The notes beneath the pieces were generated by a model. The model made no database searches. It saw only the letters and a list, made by a program, of their open reading frames with translations, and was not told the origin of the DNA. A DNA stretch of 64,000 nucleotides from Ceratopteris richardii (lineage: Eukaryota; Streptophyta; Polypodiopsida; Polypodiales; Pteridaceae): positions 138,786,748 to 138,850,747 of the forward strand of contig CM035423.1 of the NCBI GenBank assembly GCA_020310875.1. The letters are read 5' to 3'. The position numbers and the translations under genes are program-made. Every line of letters begins with the position of its first letter. The first letter of the stretch is position 1. Of this stretch, positions 1-12,112 are shown piece by piece.

Positions 1-545
1 TACGTATGCATGCATGTGTGTATATGTGTGTATGTACGTATGTGTGTACATGTGTGTGTATGTATGTGTGTGTGTATGAATGCATGTGTGTATGAATGCA
101 TGTGTGTATGAATGCATGTGTGTATATGTGTGTATGTATGCATGTGTGTACATATGTGTGTGTATGTATGCATGTGTGTAGATGTGTGTGTATGTATGTG
201 TGTGTATGTATGTATGTGTGTATATACATATGTGTGTGTGTATGTATGCATCTGTGTATATGTGTGTGTATGTATGTGTGTGTATATGTGTTTGTATGTG
301 TGTGTATGTATGCATGTGTGTATATGTGTGTGTATGTATGCATGTGTGTACATGTGTGTGTATGTATGCATGTGTGTGTGTATGTATGCATGTGTGTACA
401 TGTCTGTGTATGTATGTGTGTGTGTGTGTGTATGTATGCATGTGTGTACATGTGTGTGTATGTATGCATGCATGTGTGTATGCATATGTATGTGTATGCA
501 TGTGGGTATATGTGTGTGTATATGCATGTATGTATGTGTGTGTAT
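1..545. repeat. TG/TATG/CATG microsatellite
   Basis: Alternating purine-pyrimidine tract made of TGTG, TATG, TACATG and GCATG units, with no unique sequence. Such tracts can adopt Z-DNA and expand by slippage. It is open in several frames on the + strand, giving Cys/Met/Val/Tyr-only translations that are artefacts of the repeat. Confidence 0.95.
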
Positions 546-671
546 GTATTTCTATATCTCTCTCTCTCTCTCTATCTTTCTCTTTTTCATCTCTCTTTAT
601 CTCTTTCTATTTTTCTCTCTTTCATATCTCTTTATTTCTTTCTCTATCTTCCTCTCTTTCGTCTCTCTGTA

Positions 672-703
<32 letters not shown>

Positions 704-722
704 CCTCTCTCTCTCTCTCTAT
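546..722. repeat. CT-rich low-complexity tract
   Basis: Polypyrimidine run of CTCTCT, TTTCTC and TCTCTAT units directly following the TG/CATG tract. No coding content. Confidence 0.9.
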
Positions 723-2270
723 CAATCGAGAATAAAACAATCACTTACAGGTATGTCCCTCTTTTGGATCGTTGTCATCAAAGCATAATGTATGTCGTCT
801 ACTCTCGAATTCCAAAGAATTGATGCCAAAAAACTTTTGCAAAATCAAAAAGAAGAAAAATTATAAAACATAAAGCATAGAGATAGACAAAGGGTAAGAG
901 TACATGCACCACTTACCAAGATGCAAGATCTAAAGAGTGAGAGAGTGAGTGTGTGCATAGAGAGAGAGATCTCTATACGTGTGTGTGTGTATGCACAAGA
1001 CAATGCAGGTCACAATTCGGTTCGCGCGTGCAAGTTCGACATAAGCAAGCAGTACTCAGTGTAAAACACACGCAAAATATTGAGTTTTGCTCTCGGGTTC
1101 CTAGTATGTTTAAAACACGGCCTCGGTATAGGCATCTGTATGAGCATCGATAATTTGCTAGAAATTATCGCACTCATACCGATGCTTATACTAATGTTCA
1201 TACTAACGGTCATACCGATGCCTATATCGATGGTCGTGAAACATACCGATGAACCATTTTAAACGGTCATACTGATGGTCAAGTGATCGTCGGTATGCTT
1301 AAGTGCATTTTTCCAACATTTATATCGACATCGGGAGTGACCCTCGGTATAGGCAGCATCAGTATTCCCCTCATATATTGTAGTGTATATCCTCCTTTTT
1401 TCATAATCCTCATCTTCTTGATACCTCTAAGCTATGTGATAAAGGAAGGGAAGGCCAAATATGTTCATGGGTATGATATTTCAAGTTCAATTCTTGATGA
1501 GCACATTATTTTGCTATCGATGCAAAGGGGAGCTGAAATATGCAAAATCAATAGCAAAATTGCTTTTTTTTTATCACACATAAGAGAAGACAATGCTTTG
1601 CTTAGCTTGGTCCTTCACATTAGTAAGGTCTAGGGTTCAAATCCTTAGCTCAACGGGCATATGGGCTCTCTTGTAGTTCACTTTTTTTATTTTAGAGATG
1701 CATACTCTTTCAAGAGCAAAAGGTCTAGCATCAATAGATTACGCTTACTCATGTAGGAAGTCACTCAGTGCACAATGGTGGTTACACCATCTCCTTTCCC
1801 TAAAAGGAATATAGGGGCATAGCAATAGTTCAAGCAACACAGTTTTGTCGCTACATGATCGTGAATTTCGTCAGACCGGGCATCAAGCATGCACTGTAGT
1901 ATAGACGATGCAATTATCAACTTTATTTCCGACATCCTTCCCAATGCTTCTAGAGCATTCCTCAGAGCGTCGCTAGATTAGAATCACTTATGCGATTAAA
2001 AATTAAGCATCACATATGCGACGCTAATTTATATCTCTTAGGCAATGCTATTAGGCATCAATTATCCACAAATTTCATGTTCACATACACGACACTTGTA
2101 CATCATTCATATGACGGTCAAGCTTAATAAAAGTAGAAAAAAAAGCATCGGATGGCTCTCCGATCCTAATTTTATGTGCAACTGATCGAAGAGCTCTCCA
2201 ACTTCCAAATCTGCACTGCGCTTATGAGCTCCAAACATCTCTTCCTGAATCTCTCTCTTTTCTAATCTCT
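723..2270. other. Unassigned non-coding DNA
   Basis: I recognise no gene here. It contains a short cluster of ACCGATG/CATACCGATGC-like repeats (about 1,118-1,262) and a B-box-like GGTTCAAATCC (1,632-1,642) that could be a SINE relic. A 116-codon open frame (1,283-1,633) begins in the repeat cluster and shows no recognisable domain. Confidence 0.5.
1118..1262. repeat. Short degenerate tandem repeats (CATACCGATGC-like)
   Basis: Around ten imperfect 10-14 bp units built on ATACCGATG, or ACGGTCATAC with GATGGTC, follow one another. They resemble in style the CpG-containing arrays in the gypsy leaders further on, but no LTR or primer-binding site is next to them. Confidence 0.6.
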
Positions 2271-2271
2271 C

Positions 2272-2350
2272 TCTCATATTGTCTCTCTCTCTCTCTCTTT
2301 AACTCTTTTGCTCTCTCTCTCTCTCTCTGTCTCTCGCTCGCTCTCTTTAT
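2272..2350. repeat. (CT)n microsatellite
   Basis: Runs of CTCTCT interrupted by a few T or G bases. Confidence 0.85.
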
Positions 2351-2464
2351 TGTAGGTTATTCACGAAGTTCACCAAGCATCAAATATGGCTTATTATTGT
2401 AAGTACAATTTTCATTGTTTGTATATCATTTAAATTATTTTATTTTCATTAATTAACATACTCA

Positions 2465-2640
2465 CACTTACGCATTCATATGCACAGATACATATATACA
2501 TGACCCATGCACTCTCACACTTTTACACACACATACATATTCACATACACACACATACACATGCACATGCACATACACACACATACACTTACACATACAC
2601 ATACACATGCATATGCACAAACATATCTACAAACACATGA
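2465..2640. repeat. (CA)n-rich microsatellite
   Basis: ACACAT/ACATAC/ATGCAC units. It is the complementary type of the TG/CATG tract at the window start. The open frames across it are low complexity. Confidence 0.85.
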
Positions 2641-2832
2641 AAAGACATGCACCCTTTTTGTATTTTGTTGTTTTTGCTCCTCTTGGTATTTGAAATTGTT
2701 ATATTTTCTTGAAATTTTATCTTGAATTACATCTCTAGCTGCCACTTCCTCTAGATATAAATTTTAGTTACTTATTTCTTGAATGTGTTTCTCCTTCTTA
2801 AATTCCAAATTTCCTTCTCCAATTCTTGTCAT

Positions 2833-4300
2833 TCACAATCCTATGTAGAAGATATCATATGCTTCATCATTTTGAAAATTTATTCCCACATGTTCTTCAT
2901 TTGCTACATGTAAGGTAGACAGAATATGACTCCATCCATATGGTTCAAAATCTTCATCATTCAACTTTTGAGGTATGTATATTGTATCTTGTATTTTCCT
3001 TTCATTTATGAAATCTTCTTTTCTCAACAAAAATCTTTTTGGTAATTTCCTTTTTGTGGAAACACATGTCCAATTTGGGCTTCATTATCATTGCTTTCAT
3101 TAGACTCATTCGTGTTTCCATGTTCAGGATGTACTTTGTTCTATTCTCTTGGGGATATGTTGTGATAACTTCCACTTCCAATATTGACTTTAGTAATGTT
3201 TCCTAGATTTTGGAGATAAAGAAAATTTTTTCCCAAGTCTTTAAAAACTTGCATTTGCCTCATAAAGGGTAATCCTAGGATAATTTCATAAGAGGTAAGT
3301 TGTGGAAATTCTACTATTGCAAATGTATGTTCAATTTCATTTCCAGATATTCTTTTATCACTTCCTCCCATATTCCTAATGGTGTTTCTATGTGTCCATC
3401 AGCAAGTTGAAGTTTCATTTTAGTAGGGTGGATGGTTGAGCTCCCCATTTTTTCCAAGTTCTTTTACTCATAATGGATACACTAGCTCCACTATGTAAAA
3501 TAGCATTGGCTTTCTTTTCTCCAAAATGAACTGAAAGTATTGTATTTCCCTCTTCTCGTTCCTAGTATCCTCCAATTTTATCGATTGGTATATGCATGAT
3601 TGATTCTCTATCTTGATCAGTACTAGGGATTTCTAGTGATCTTGTCAATAGATACTAGAAATGCGGATTTTCCAAGATTATTTCTTCTAAAGTCCATTGA
3701 CATAGAATTTTACAATGATCATAAATGTTGACTTGCAGTTTCAAAATCATGTCCTCTTCTTGTGCCTCTTTATCATTGTGCATATATTGTTGTGTTTGTA
3801 TCATGCCTTTTAACAATTCCTCCCATACTATTTCATCCTTGTTTCTAACTCGGTTGTTTGCATTTTCTTGTTCAAGCAATTGTTGGGTTTCCTGTATTAC
3901 TTCTTTACATAACATCATTCTTTCTTCTTCCAAATGAGGCATAGGATATACTTTTTCTTGATCTGCAACACTTAATCCTTCTATTAATCTTGCTTGATAT
4001 GCTCTTATTAAAGTGTCCAATTGTTTTGACAATTCCCTTATATTGCTACAATTCTGATTTTGTGTTAGATTTGTAGCTTGCATTGTTTTTTGAAGGTTGG
4101 TCTAGGTGTTTTTTTCTCTTCCTGTTAATTTTTTCTCCCACAGATTTTTGTTTAGCTCTCCTCTCCTTCCATGAACCAATCTTTTTTAATTCATTTTTAT
4201 CCTCCTCTAATGTTATTTTCCTGAGCTATCAAAAGCTTCTTTGCTTACCAGCGGAATTTCTTAGAGATCTTTCCCTCAACTTAAGTCCAAGCATACAATG
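2833..4300 (-). pseudogene. Decayed Ty3/gypsy gag C-terminus and protease
   Basis: Three open stretches on the - strand line up with the gag-protease part of the Athila-like elements B and A in this window. 4,083-3,655 matches their gag spacer (LIRAYQARL, a YPMPHLEEER block, LCKEVIQETQQLLE). 3,371-3,141 matches the second half of the retropepsin (YEIILGLPFMRQMQVFKDLG). 3,030-2,833 matches the post-protease linker (YGWSHILSTLHV). The protease active-site region lies near 3,485-3,510; the aspartate of DSGA reads as histidine (HSGA), so the enzyme would be dead even without the stops between segments. A basic segment at about 4,084-4,300 corresponds to the Lys/Arg-rich gag linker. Part of this copy recurs inverted at 60,440-60,817. 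Confidence 0.75.
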
Positions 4301-7100
4301 ATGCCTCTCAGATTCCAAAGCTAAGAATCTTTGAAACACCTTTAGGTTATATCCATATTTGGACTTAAGTACCAATACCAGAGGTTTGGGAACTATTGGC
4401 AACTACTTGCTATTAAACTTACTTGAAAGGTTCCAGTCTCACATCTAGGGAGATATTTTTCTTTCAAGAATTTTAGATTCTTTCCAAGGAATCAAGTAAT
4501 ACTAACTTACTTGAAAGATTCCAATCTCACATCTAGGGAGATATTTTTCTTTCAAGAATTTTAGATTTTTGCCAAGGAATCAAGTAATAATAAGCCAATG
4601 ATTCATCTTAGACTCTGTTACTTTCCTAGAATGATCTTCAAAAGAAATTCTTGACTTTTGGACAAGACCAAGACTTAAAGCTTTATTGCTTGTCCAAAAG
4701 ATATTCCTTTTTAACCCATGAAATAGTTAGCTAGATGATTTCCTTTATTGGCATATCTTTAGGAAGTATCACAATTCCTAAAGATCACTTTGGCTAAGGT
4801 TTCTTATTAAGCTACAATTAGCTCAAACGAGACCAAGAATGACTCTCTAATCCTCTAAAAGGAAGTTTTTTGCATTTGTACCAAAGATACGGTCATAGAA
4901 TTTATCATCTATTTATTGAATATCGAAGTTCAATTCATGCTAAGATTTGAATCACTTCTCTGATCTTCATCAATCCTTAGGATGAATTCAAAGTGAAAAC
5001 TTAAAAAACTCTACGGTTTTTTACAAGTTTGGAACATCTCAACTATCTTTTGAACTTTAAACGTTCAACTAGTTTAAGTTTCATTTGGTTTTATTTGATT
5101 GCTATCACATCTAGGGATTGAATCAAATAAAAGCATTCCAAATCATCCTACTTGGATGCATGAATTTTGACATTCAAGCTTGTTGTTAGGATTCTCTAAA
5201 TTTGTTCCTAAACTTAGAGTTATCATGGAAATTTTCAAGTAGCCCTATTTTCTTGCCATTCCTATGAGTAAGAATATTGAACACTTGACTTTTGAAGGGC
5301 CTACTTTTCCTAATCAAGAATCCTAATTTGTGATACCTAAGTATCATGTTTGGGAAAAACAAACTAGCTACGTGAGTTTCATGGTAGCTATGAGCCTTGC
5401 ATCTACCTAGTTTGCTACTATTTTCCCTAGCTATCTAAGTCGAGTTAGAAAAAGGAGGTAACAAAAGTATAAGTATTCAACTACTTAACAAACAATCATG
5501 CATATGCAAATGCCTATTCTTGCATGCAAGTGCATGTGTAAAGCATGCACATGTTGGCATTCTCCTCTCATGTACCAAAATTAAATCAAGCAATTCTTGA
5601 GCTTGAAAATGCATGTTCCTAATCATCCATGCACAGACATTCTACTTGCTAGCCTTTTAAAAAAGATATAAACATGTGCACAAACTTAAGCATTAACTAT
5701 CTTTTTCAAGCAAGAAGAAAATGTGTTTTGTGCATGAAAACATTCTTTGAAAAGGAGAAATGCACCAATATTCTTTCATAGGTGCATGCTAGTGCTTGAT
5801 GTATTTCCCAATACTGCTATGTTTGTTTAGCTTTCAATGAATTCATAGAATTTGCATTATAGAAAATGAGTACTACCATGCTTCAATAATATTTAGATAC
5901 AAAACATCAAAGCATCGAATAAAGAAAGTCTTGAAATGAAAACTTGAACTTAGAAAATACTTATCTTCTAGTTAAGCTACATCTTTCCATTGATCCTCAG
6001 GAAGAGCCATTCTTTATCCTTGAGACTTCTGCTGACATGACTTTAGCTCACCAAGGAATTTCAAATTTTGCACTTGGGTTTGGTCGGGGATAGCAACAAA
6101 CTCAAGAAAATGAAGAGAACTCAAGAGAATCGGGGTTTAGTAGAGAATATATGTAATTAAAACACATAAAATACTGCATCAAATAAAATCACCCAAGTCC
6201 TGCTACTATAATGTTTGAAACACTTCAATATGATTGAAGATATACACAGATCTACTCTGGCCGTAGACGAATCCCTTTTGTGTCTGATGATCAGACCTCA
6301 TCTACAACAAAATATGAATATCTGTAGTAGTACTTGATTGACATCAAAGATGTTTGGTGGAATGGTGTAGACGAGCACTCTCGGCTTGAGAAGTCAAGGG
6401 CTTGATCTCTACTTGCGGTTCTACCCCCCACATGTGTAATTGTCCTTGTTGAGATGCAGCTAATTCCTTAGGCACACAAATTTGTCGGAGACCTTGTGAT
6501 TGAGCTTTTCCTCATTGCTTGGTTCATGTTTTGGCATGGTTGGCTTGCCAGGATGGGAACTATTGTGGCAAAGCTGGTGGTTGCTCTCCTTTGCATACCC
6601 AAATCTACATCATGCCTATAAGTACTTTCTTCTTGAACTCTATTTGTTTATTTGATACAACAGTTCTCTTATAATTTTTTGCTTGCCTCTATGGCTAAAA
6701 TGTTGTGGTTGCATAAGTCTTTGAGAAAAAAAGAGAGGTCCACTCGCCCTTGATCCTGTTCCTCCATGATTGAGTCCTTTTGCATCATAGAGTTGTTGAC
6801 ACACTCAACATCTTCTTCTCAAAGATTAGTGTTAGAAGAACTAGGAGAATGTGTGATACCTGGATTTGTGATCATAAAATTTTTTAATTCTAATGTAATG
6901 CATTGTTCATGTACTCGAACATGAAGAAGTTGGCTTCTTAGATTTAAGTTGGCTGCATGGTCATAGATCCAATCTTGAACCAAGATAAGTGGTTTCGTAA
7001 GTCCTCATCTTGGCACACTAGCATTTTGAATCTCATTGGGACATCTTGATTTTAAGTTGGCTACATGGTCATAGATCCAATCTTGAACCAAGACAAGTGG
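3940..7100. repeat. Inverted repeat, left arm (partner 55,976-60,817)
   Basis: Read on the - strand, this matches the + strand of 55,976-60,817 over several kilobases with only scattered differences. Examples are the pair of blocks built on CCTAGATGTGAGACTGGAAC, the TTTGGTCGGGGATAGCAACA block near 6,085, and the CATGTGTAATTGTCCTTGTT block near 6,435. The right arm has about 1.8 kb extra (56,547-58,335) that is absent here, with GAAC at the break. About 4,300-6,990 holds no coding sequence I can recognise; it is AT-rich and lies between gag and integrase relics of an old gypsy element. Confidence 0.8.
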
Positions 7101-7160
7101 TTCTGTAAGTCCTCATCTTGGCACACTAGGATTTTGACTCTCATTGGGACATCTTGAAGG
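6943..7160. repeat. Tandem duplication of ~108 bp
   Basis: The segment beginning TTTAAGTTGGCTRCATGGTC occurs at 6,943 and again at 7,051. Both copies continue through the ATCCAATCTTGAACCAAG and AAGTCCTCATCTTGGCACAC blocks. It duplicates the C-terminal end of the protease-like domain encoded on the - strand. Confidence 0.8.
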
Positions 7161-8600
7161 TAGATGGGAAGCTCCATCTGACCCAAACAAGGGGTTTCCA
7201 CACCTCCCAATCCTATGAGATATGCTTCTATGGAATTGACGTTCAATTGTAGATCTTGGCAGTATGAGATTCTAACTACACTAGTTGTTGCACCCGAGTC
7301 AATCAATGCTCTCATAGTCCTTACACTCTTTCCTCATCTTACCTCTATGGCCACCAAGGGATGTTCATTGATTATTCCAGAAGCAATTACATCCGATGTT
7401 TGGCACATGGCCATGTGATATCTTGGGGCATTAGGATTGATATTGAGGCCTTGTTGCCTTAACTTATTTTGCCTAATGTGCTCTCTAGCCTTTGCTTGTG
7501 CTTCTTCTCTCACCCTTAACTCTTCTTCTTTTCGCTTCTTAGCAGTGTTGAGTCTCCTTAACAGATCCTCTATAAAAGATTCTTGATATAGCTTGACTCG
7601 TCATCCACTTATATATTTTGGCAAGATGTCACTGTCTAGAGTGGCCAATTGAACCGCATCGCTCAGCCTAGTGGAAATTCTATTAAAAATCATGGGTCCA
7701 TATCCTCATTTTTCCAATTCAAGGGCATGTTTCTTTAGTGTATAAACCAACATTAGGTCTCCCTCTTTTAATCCTTTACCCTTGATGTGTGCATCGAAGT
7801 ATTCCTTTTGTCTTTTCTTTGCAGCATAGATGCCCGTTGCCACTCATAACCTCGTTTCACCTAAGTGCTCTAGATCAAATATCCTAGAGGAAAACTTGTG
7901 TCCATTCCACTCATGCTCTTGCGCTACTTTCAAAGTCGGGATTAGGAAGTCTAATGGTAACACAACATTGTGTCTGAAGATCATCTGAAATGGGGTGGCA
8001 TTGAGTACCATTTTGTAAGCAACTCAATAAGCCCAAACAACATGATGAAGTTGTTTATCCCAATTAGAGCATTTATAATTGACCAATTTTGTCAATACAT
8101 TACATAGGATCTTGTTTGTGCTCTGAGCTTATCTATTAGCTTGTGGATGATAGGGGGCAGACTTCTTATGTATCACCAAGAATTCTTGGAGAAGGTTTTC
8201 AATGACTTTGTTCAAGAAGTGCGTACCTCTATCACTCACTAACTTAATTGGCAACCCATAACTAGTGAACACATTCTCGAATAAGAACCTAGCTATCATT
8301 TAAGCATCGTTCTTTGTCATGTCTTTGAATTCTACACACTTTGTAAGGTAATATGTGGCTATAATAATGTACTCTACATGGGAGTTTCTAGCTAGGGGGT
8401 TAATAGGACCTACAAAGTCTATACTCCACTTTGAGAATGCATGTCCTCCCATCATTGGCCTCAAAGGCATCTTGTCTTTTCTGATTAGATATTTTGCACA
8501 TTGACATGTGTCACATTTCTTCACATAGGTATGTGCATCCATATGAAGAGTTGGCCACCAAAGTCCTCATAATAGATTGGATTTCTCTCAGCCTGATCAT
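7010..8600 (-). pseudogene. Decayed gypsy integrase plus post-integrase protease-like domain
   Basis: The - strand from about 8,600 down to 7,010 corresponds, with stops and frameshifts, to the integrase-to-end part of element A. The zinc-binding end (VKKCDTCQCAKY) and catalytic start (FSKWSIDFVGPI, first catalytic Asp kept) are in 8,542-8,300. The second catalytic block is legible near 8,210-8,280. The integrase tail lies near 7,600-7,850. 7,315-7,061 encodes a retropepsin-like domain with ALIDSGATTSVV, a flap-like GLGGVETPCLGQMELP and the VLVCQDEDL-type block, as in A at 34,944-35,420. The gene is dead, but it shows that the post-integrase protease-like domain is a family trait. Confidence 0.75.
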
Positions 8601-9256
8601 GTGGATCAGGAAATCTTTTGTACACATCTAATCTAGAAGCTAATCAAACTATGTTCAAAGTTTCATGGTCTAATTCCTTTCAGGTTGTGTGTATGATCAA
8701 TAGGAACATGTATATGTAAAGTCTGTAGGTAGACCTCTCAGAGTCGCACACTTTTTCGTGTCAATGTTTTGCTTGGATCTCAGTGCATAGTGTAAAGTTT
8801 TTGATGAATGAGCATTCAAAATCTAAGTTAGAAGGTAAAGAAGCTATGGCTAAAATCATTTAGCAAAATGGGATTTGTGCTATGAGAAATCAACCTTAGA
8901 AGTTGACTATGTCAAAGTCACTTGTTTAGGAAGACAATTTCTGACATACTTTTGATCATAATGTTCAAATCAGTGTTTTAATGATTCTTTTGAAGGTCTA
9001 ATGGATGATATGATTGTGCAAAGGTAGTGTGGAGGTATGTATATCATTAGATTGAAGAAATTTGAAGATATGTGTAGGCATTGAAGGTAATCTCTGAAGT
9101 AGACTTCTTGAAGAAAGAAAAACTTCATACAAAATGTTCTGTGAATGATTTTGCAAATCATGGTAGCATTTGTGTAAAGTTTGATCTATGATTGATATAG
9201 AAGTGTTCTTAAATCGATAGAGATCAAGCATTTGGAGATTTAGAGGTCTCCAATAG

Positions 9257-9268
9257 TGGTATCAGAGC
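9257..9268 (+). other. Primer-binding site, tRNA-iMet
   Basis: TGGTATCAGAGC, the exact complement of the 3' end of plant initiator tRNA-Met and typical of Ty1/copia elements, four bases after the LTR end. Confidence 0.85.
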
Positions 9269-9488
9269 AAAAGGTGCAATACAAAGTGAAGTAAAGAGCA
9301 TTGGAAGTCCTGACTGTTGCAGACATTGAAGTTTCTTATAATTGAAGATGGATAAGATTAAATTCTTGAAGACAACCTAAATAAGTGTCAAGGTTGAACT
9401 CAAAAGGATGTAAAAGACTAAAGCTTTGCATTAAAGGTACAAAGTATATTCATTCATCCTAATATTTGCAGAAGACAAAAGATCAAAG

Positions 9489-10590
9489 ATGGGAGAAAGC
9501 TTGCAAATTGATAAGTTAGATAGGGAAAACTATCCAGCTTGGTCCATGAGGATGGAGGCACATCTCATGAGCAAAGATTTGATGGCATTCATTACAGGAG
9601 AAGAAGAAAATCCCGAGTTTGAAGATCCTAGTGTTCCAACTAGGGAAGAACTTGCAGATTTGAAGAATTGGATGAAGAAGTATGCTCAAGCTAGGAGCAT
9701 CATTTACATGGCTGTAAATGATTATGTTTTATCTCATATTAGAGGATTAGAAAGTGCAACAGATGTGTGAAATGCTTTGGAAGAGCATTTCCAAAATAGT
9801 CAAGGAAGTCCTCATTATGGGCAGAGTTCACAACCTTCAAGAAAAAGAGCTCACAATCAATTTTTGATTATGTGGCAAGAATAAAGGATATTGCAGATAG
9901 CTTGGGAGCAATAGATGAAGATATTGAAGAGGATAAGTTGGTAAGACAAATACTTACAGGTGTGAGAGGAGATGAGAAATGGAAGCCTTTCAAATTGTCC
10001 ACATAATTGTCATTAGATCATTTTACTCCTAATCATGCTAGGACACATGCTAACTTTTGAGCAAGACATTAAGGGAGATAATGAGAGGAGTGCAAGTCAA
10101 GCTATGTACTCCAAGAACATGAAAAAGAATGGCAAAGGAAATACAGTCAACTGATGATGAAGGATCTTCAAGCCAAGCTAATTTAACAAGAGGAAAGATG
10201 AATTCAAGAGGTAAAGGAAGAGGAGGTAAGAATAGAGGTAATGTTAGAGCTTGTTGGATTTGTGACAGAACAAATCACTAAATGATTGTTGGTATAAAAA
10301 TCAAAATGGTGGAAGTCATAATCAAAGCTTCAATCAAAGAGGTAGAGGAGGCAGAAATCAAAGAGGTAACTTTAGAGGAAGAGGTGGTAGGACCTTATAT
10401 GCTAGAGGAGGTGGAAGAAACTTTCAATCTCAGTCATACAATAATAACTATTATAATTATGCATCAGATCAGAAGGATGATATGACTCTTATCTTGAATG
10501 CAACACATGAAGTAGTAAGAGAAGATCAAAGGTATTCTATATTGACTATGGATGTAGCAATCATTTGAGTGGCAACATATCATTGATGAC
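9489..10590 (+). pseudogene. copia Gag/protease start, broken
   Basis: The start MGESLQIDKLDRENYPAWSM is the usual copia Gag N-terminus (compare the intact copy at 28,617, which has IDKLDRNNYPAWSLRMEAYL). A TGA at 9,768 ends the first 93 codons; homology then continues in shifting frames through the Gly/Arg-rich basic region to the protease site near 10,545 (DYGCSNHLSG, where the catalytic DSG reads DYG). The rest of pol is missing because element D1 begins at 10,591. Confidence 0.75.
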
Positions 10591-11109
10591 TGTTGGCAGT
10601 AGTCAAAGCACCCAAGGACTCACAAGACAAGGAAGCCAAAGAAGGGAGCCGGAGCGTAGAGAAGGCACAAGCAGACAAAGTAGTCAACGAAGATCTGGCA
10701 AGTAGGCCATTCAAATTTTTCCAAATCAACACCCTCATAACAGTGATTCTCATCACTAAAAATCATTGTAAATACCATTTCACCTTTTTGTAACTCCATT
10801 TTGTGCCCGGACACTAGGTCTGGACAAGGCCAAAAGCTAGTCAAAAACTATAAAAAGAGTTAGAGAGCTCATTTTTGAGGTTAACTTGTTGTAGAATTGA
10901 ACTTGTAAGAGCACTTTTGAGTAATCTAAAAGAATTCCATTGTCTCTCTCTTGGTTCTTGCCGTGTGTGCACGTGTGTGTATGTGTGTGCATGTTAGTGT
11001 GCTTCTCACTCACACACTTGTGCCATCACTTGTTCGAGGTCTTCATACCATCCTCATGTCTTCCCGGATTGACATTAAAGGAGGTGCTACTCATCACTGA
11101 GCTACACCA
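10591..11109 (+). mobile_element. 5' LTR of Athila-like element D1
   Basis: Starts TGTTGGCAGTAG and ends in CTACACCA, just before a tRNA-Asp primer-binding site. The same LTR occurs at 62,717-63,299 (D2). Relative to D2, this copy lacks about 100 bp near 10,807. The shared core includes CCGGACACTAGGTCTGGACA and the block GTCTTCCCGGATTGACATTA. It truncates the copia gag upstream. Confidence 0.8.
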
Positions 11110-11114
11110 AATTT

Positions 11115-11132
11115 TGGCACCGTTGTCGGGGA
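11115..11132 (+). other. Primer-binding site, tRNA-Asp type (D1)
   Basis: TGGCACCGTTGTCGGGGA, two mismatches from the complement of the plant tRNA-Asp 3' end (TGGCGCCGTTGCCGGGGA). tRNA-Asp priming is a hallmark of Athila-type gypsy elements. Confidence 0.85.
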
Positions 11133-11228
11133 TCGAGCTTTTAGGACGAGCGTGTGATGGTAAGACGTAGAGTTGAGGCATTGGAGTCGTAGGTATTTTC
11201 TTCACTTTTATCTACTTTCTTTTGTTTT

Positions 11229-11301
11229 CTTCACCATTTTCATCACCATCATCATCATCACCATCATCATCATCACCATCTCCCACCTCCATCTCCATCA
11301 T
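11229..11301. repeat. (CAT/CAC)n trinucleotide tract in D1 leader
   Basis: ATCATCACCATC units followed by CTCCATCTCCATC. D2 has a comparable CTCCATCTCCA tract at about 63,408-63,465. Confidence 0.8.
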
Positions 11302-11499
11302 CGCGAAAAATTTCAGTTTTGGTCATATCACCATACCCATACCAATTCCCCTCATTTCACTTGTGAGAGAGAGCGACAGAGCATTTGTGTGTTTGTGCTA
11401 TTGTGTGCTTTCTGAGATTTTCTGCAGGAATCAACATCCCCAATAGCTCTACCAGCTCCAGCAGGTAAAAAATCTGACTGTGCAGGTCCCGAGGCGTTG

Positions 11500-12112
11500 A
11501 CCTCTGTCAATAATGATCGACAAAAAAGTTGACTTTTTGCAAAACAAAGTGCATCACCATGATGTGTAGGCCTAGGGCATCCTAATATGTGTTTGAAATT
11601 TTAATATGTCTCTATTTTCTGTCAATCGCGATTGACTTGTCAATCGTGATCGACAAACGACGACGGACACTTGCCGACGGCTCTTTCAATCGCGACTGAC
11701 ACCTCGATCGTGACCGACTGAGTCAACAACCAACTGACCACGACCGACAGAATTTGCACCCACCACGTGTCAATCGGGATCGAGCCATCAATCGCGATCA
11801 ACCCATCAATCGCGACTGACAGCCTCGACGGACCTGTCAATCGCGACTGACCCAGTCAACAACTGTTTGACCAGGACCGATAGAACCCTTGCGACAGACC
11901 TGTCAATCGCGATCGACCCATCAATCACGATCGACAGAGTCAACGATCCTTTGACCATGACGGACTGAATTTTCCAGCCACGTGTCAATCGCGATTGACC
12001 CATCAATCGCGACTGACATCCACGATGGACGTGTCAATCGCGACCGACACGTCGATCGCGACTGACATATCAATCGCGATTGACAGACTACTCGATCGCG
12101 ATTTACGAGAAA
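11500..12112. repeat. D1 leader array, CAATCGCGATTGAC-like units
   Basis: Degenerate tandem units built on TCAATCGCGAYYGAC, many containing the perfect palindrome ATCGCGAT or TCGCGA, spaced by 15-35 bp of less conserved sequence. It lies between primer-binding site and gag, as do the TATCG arrays of elements A and B. Confidence 0.9.

Larger units (their letters stand above)
8600..10590 (+). mobile_element. Truncated Ty1/copia element (5' LTR and gag)
   Basis: A 5' LTR of roughly 650 bp ends at 9,252 with CTCCA. A 4-bp spacer and an initiator-Met primer-binding site follow at 9,257. A broken gag runs from 9,489 until the LTR of the next element cuts it off at 10,591. The end of this LTR resembles that of the solo LTR at 48,461-49,446 (TTTGGAGATT...CTCCA), so the two are related. 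The LTR start is uncertain; it abuts the integrase relic near 8,600. Confidence 0.7.

Noticed and set aside
96..823. Three overlapping open frames of 207-230 codons on the + strand
   Set aside because: They are translations of the TG/CATG and CT microsatellites in different frames (Cys/Met/Val/Tyr then Ser/Leu only).
1283..1633. 116-codon gene
   Set aside because: Begins in a short tandem repeat, has no recognisable domain and no homologous segment elsewhere in the window; probably chance.
11222..11446. 74-80 codon frames over the CAT-rich tract
   Set aside because: Low-complexity Ser/Pro/Ile translations of a trinucleotide repeat.
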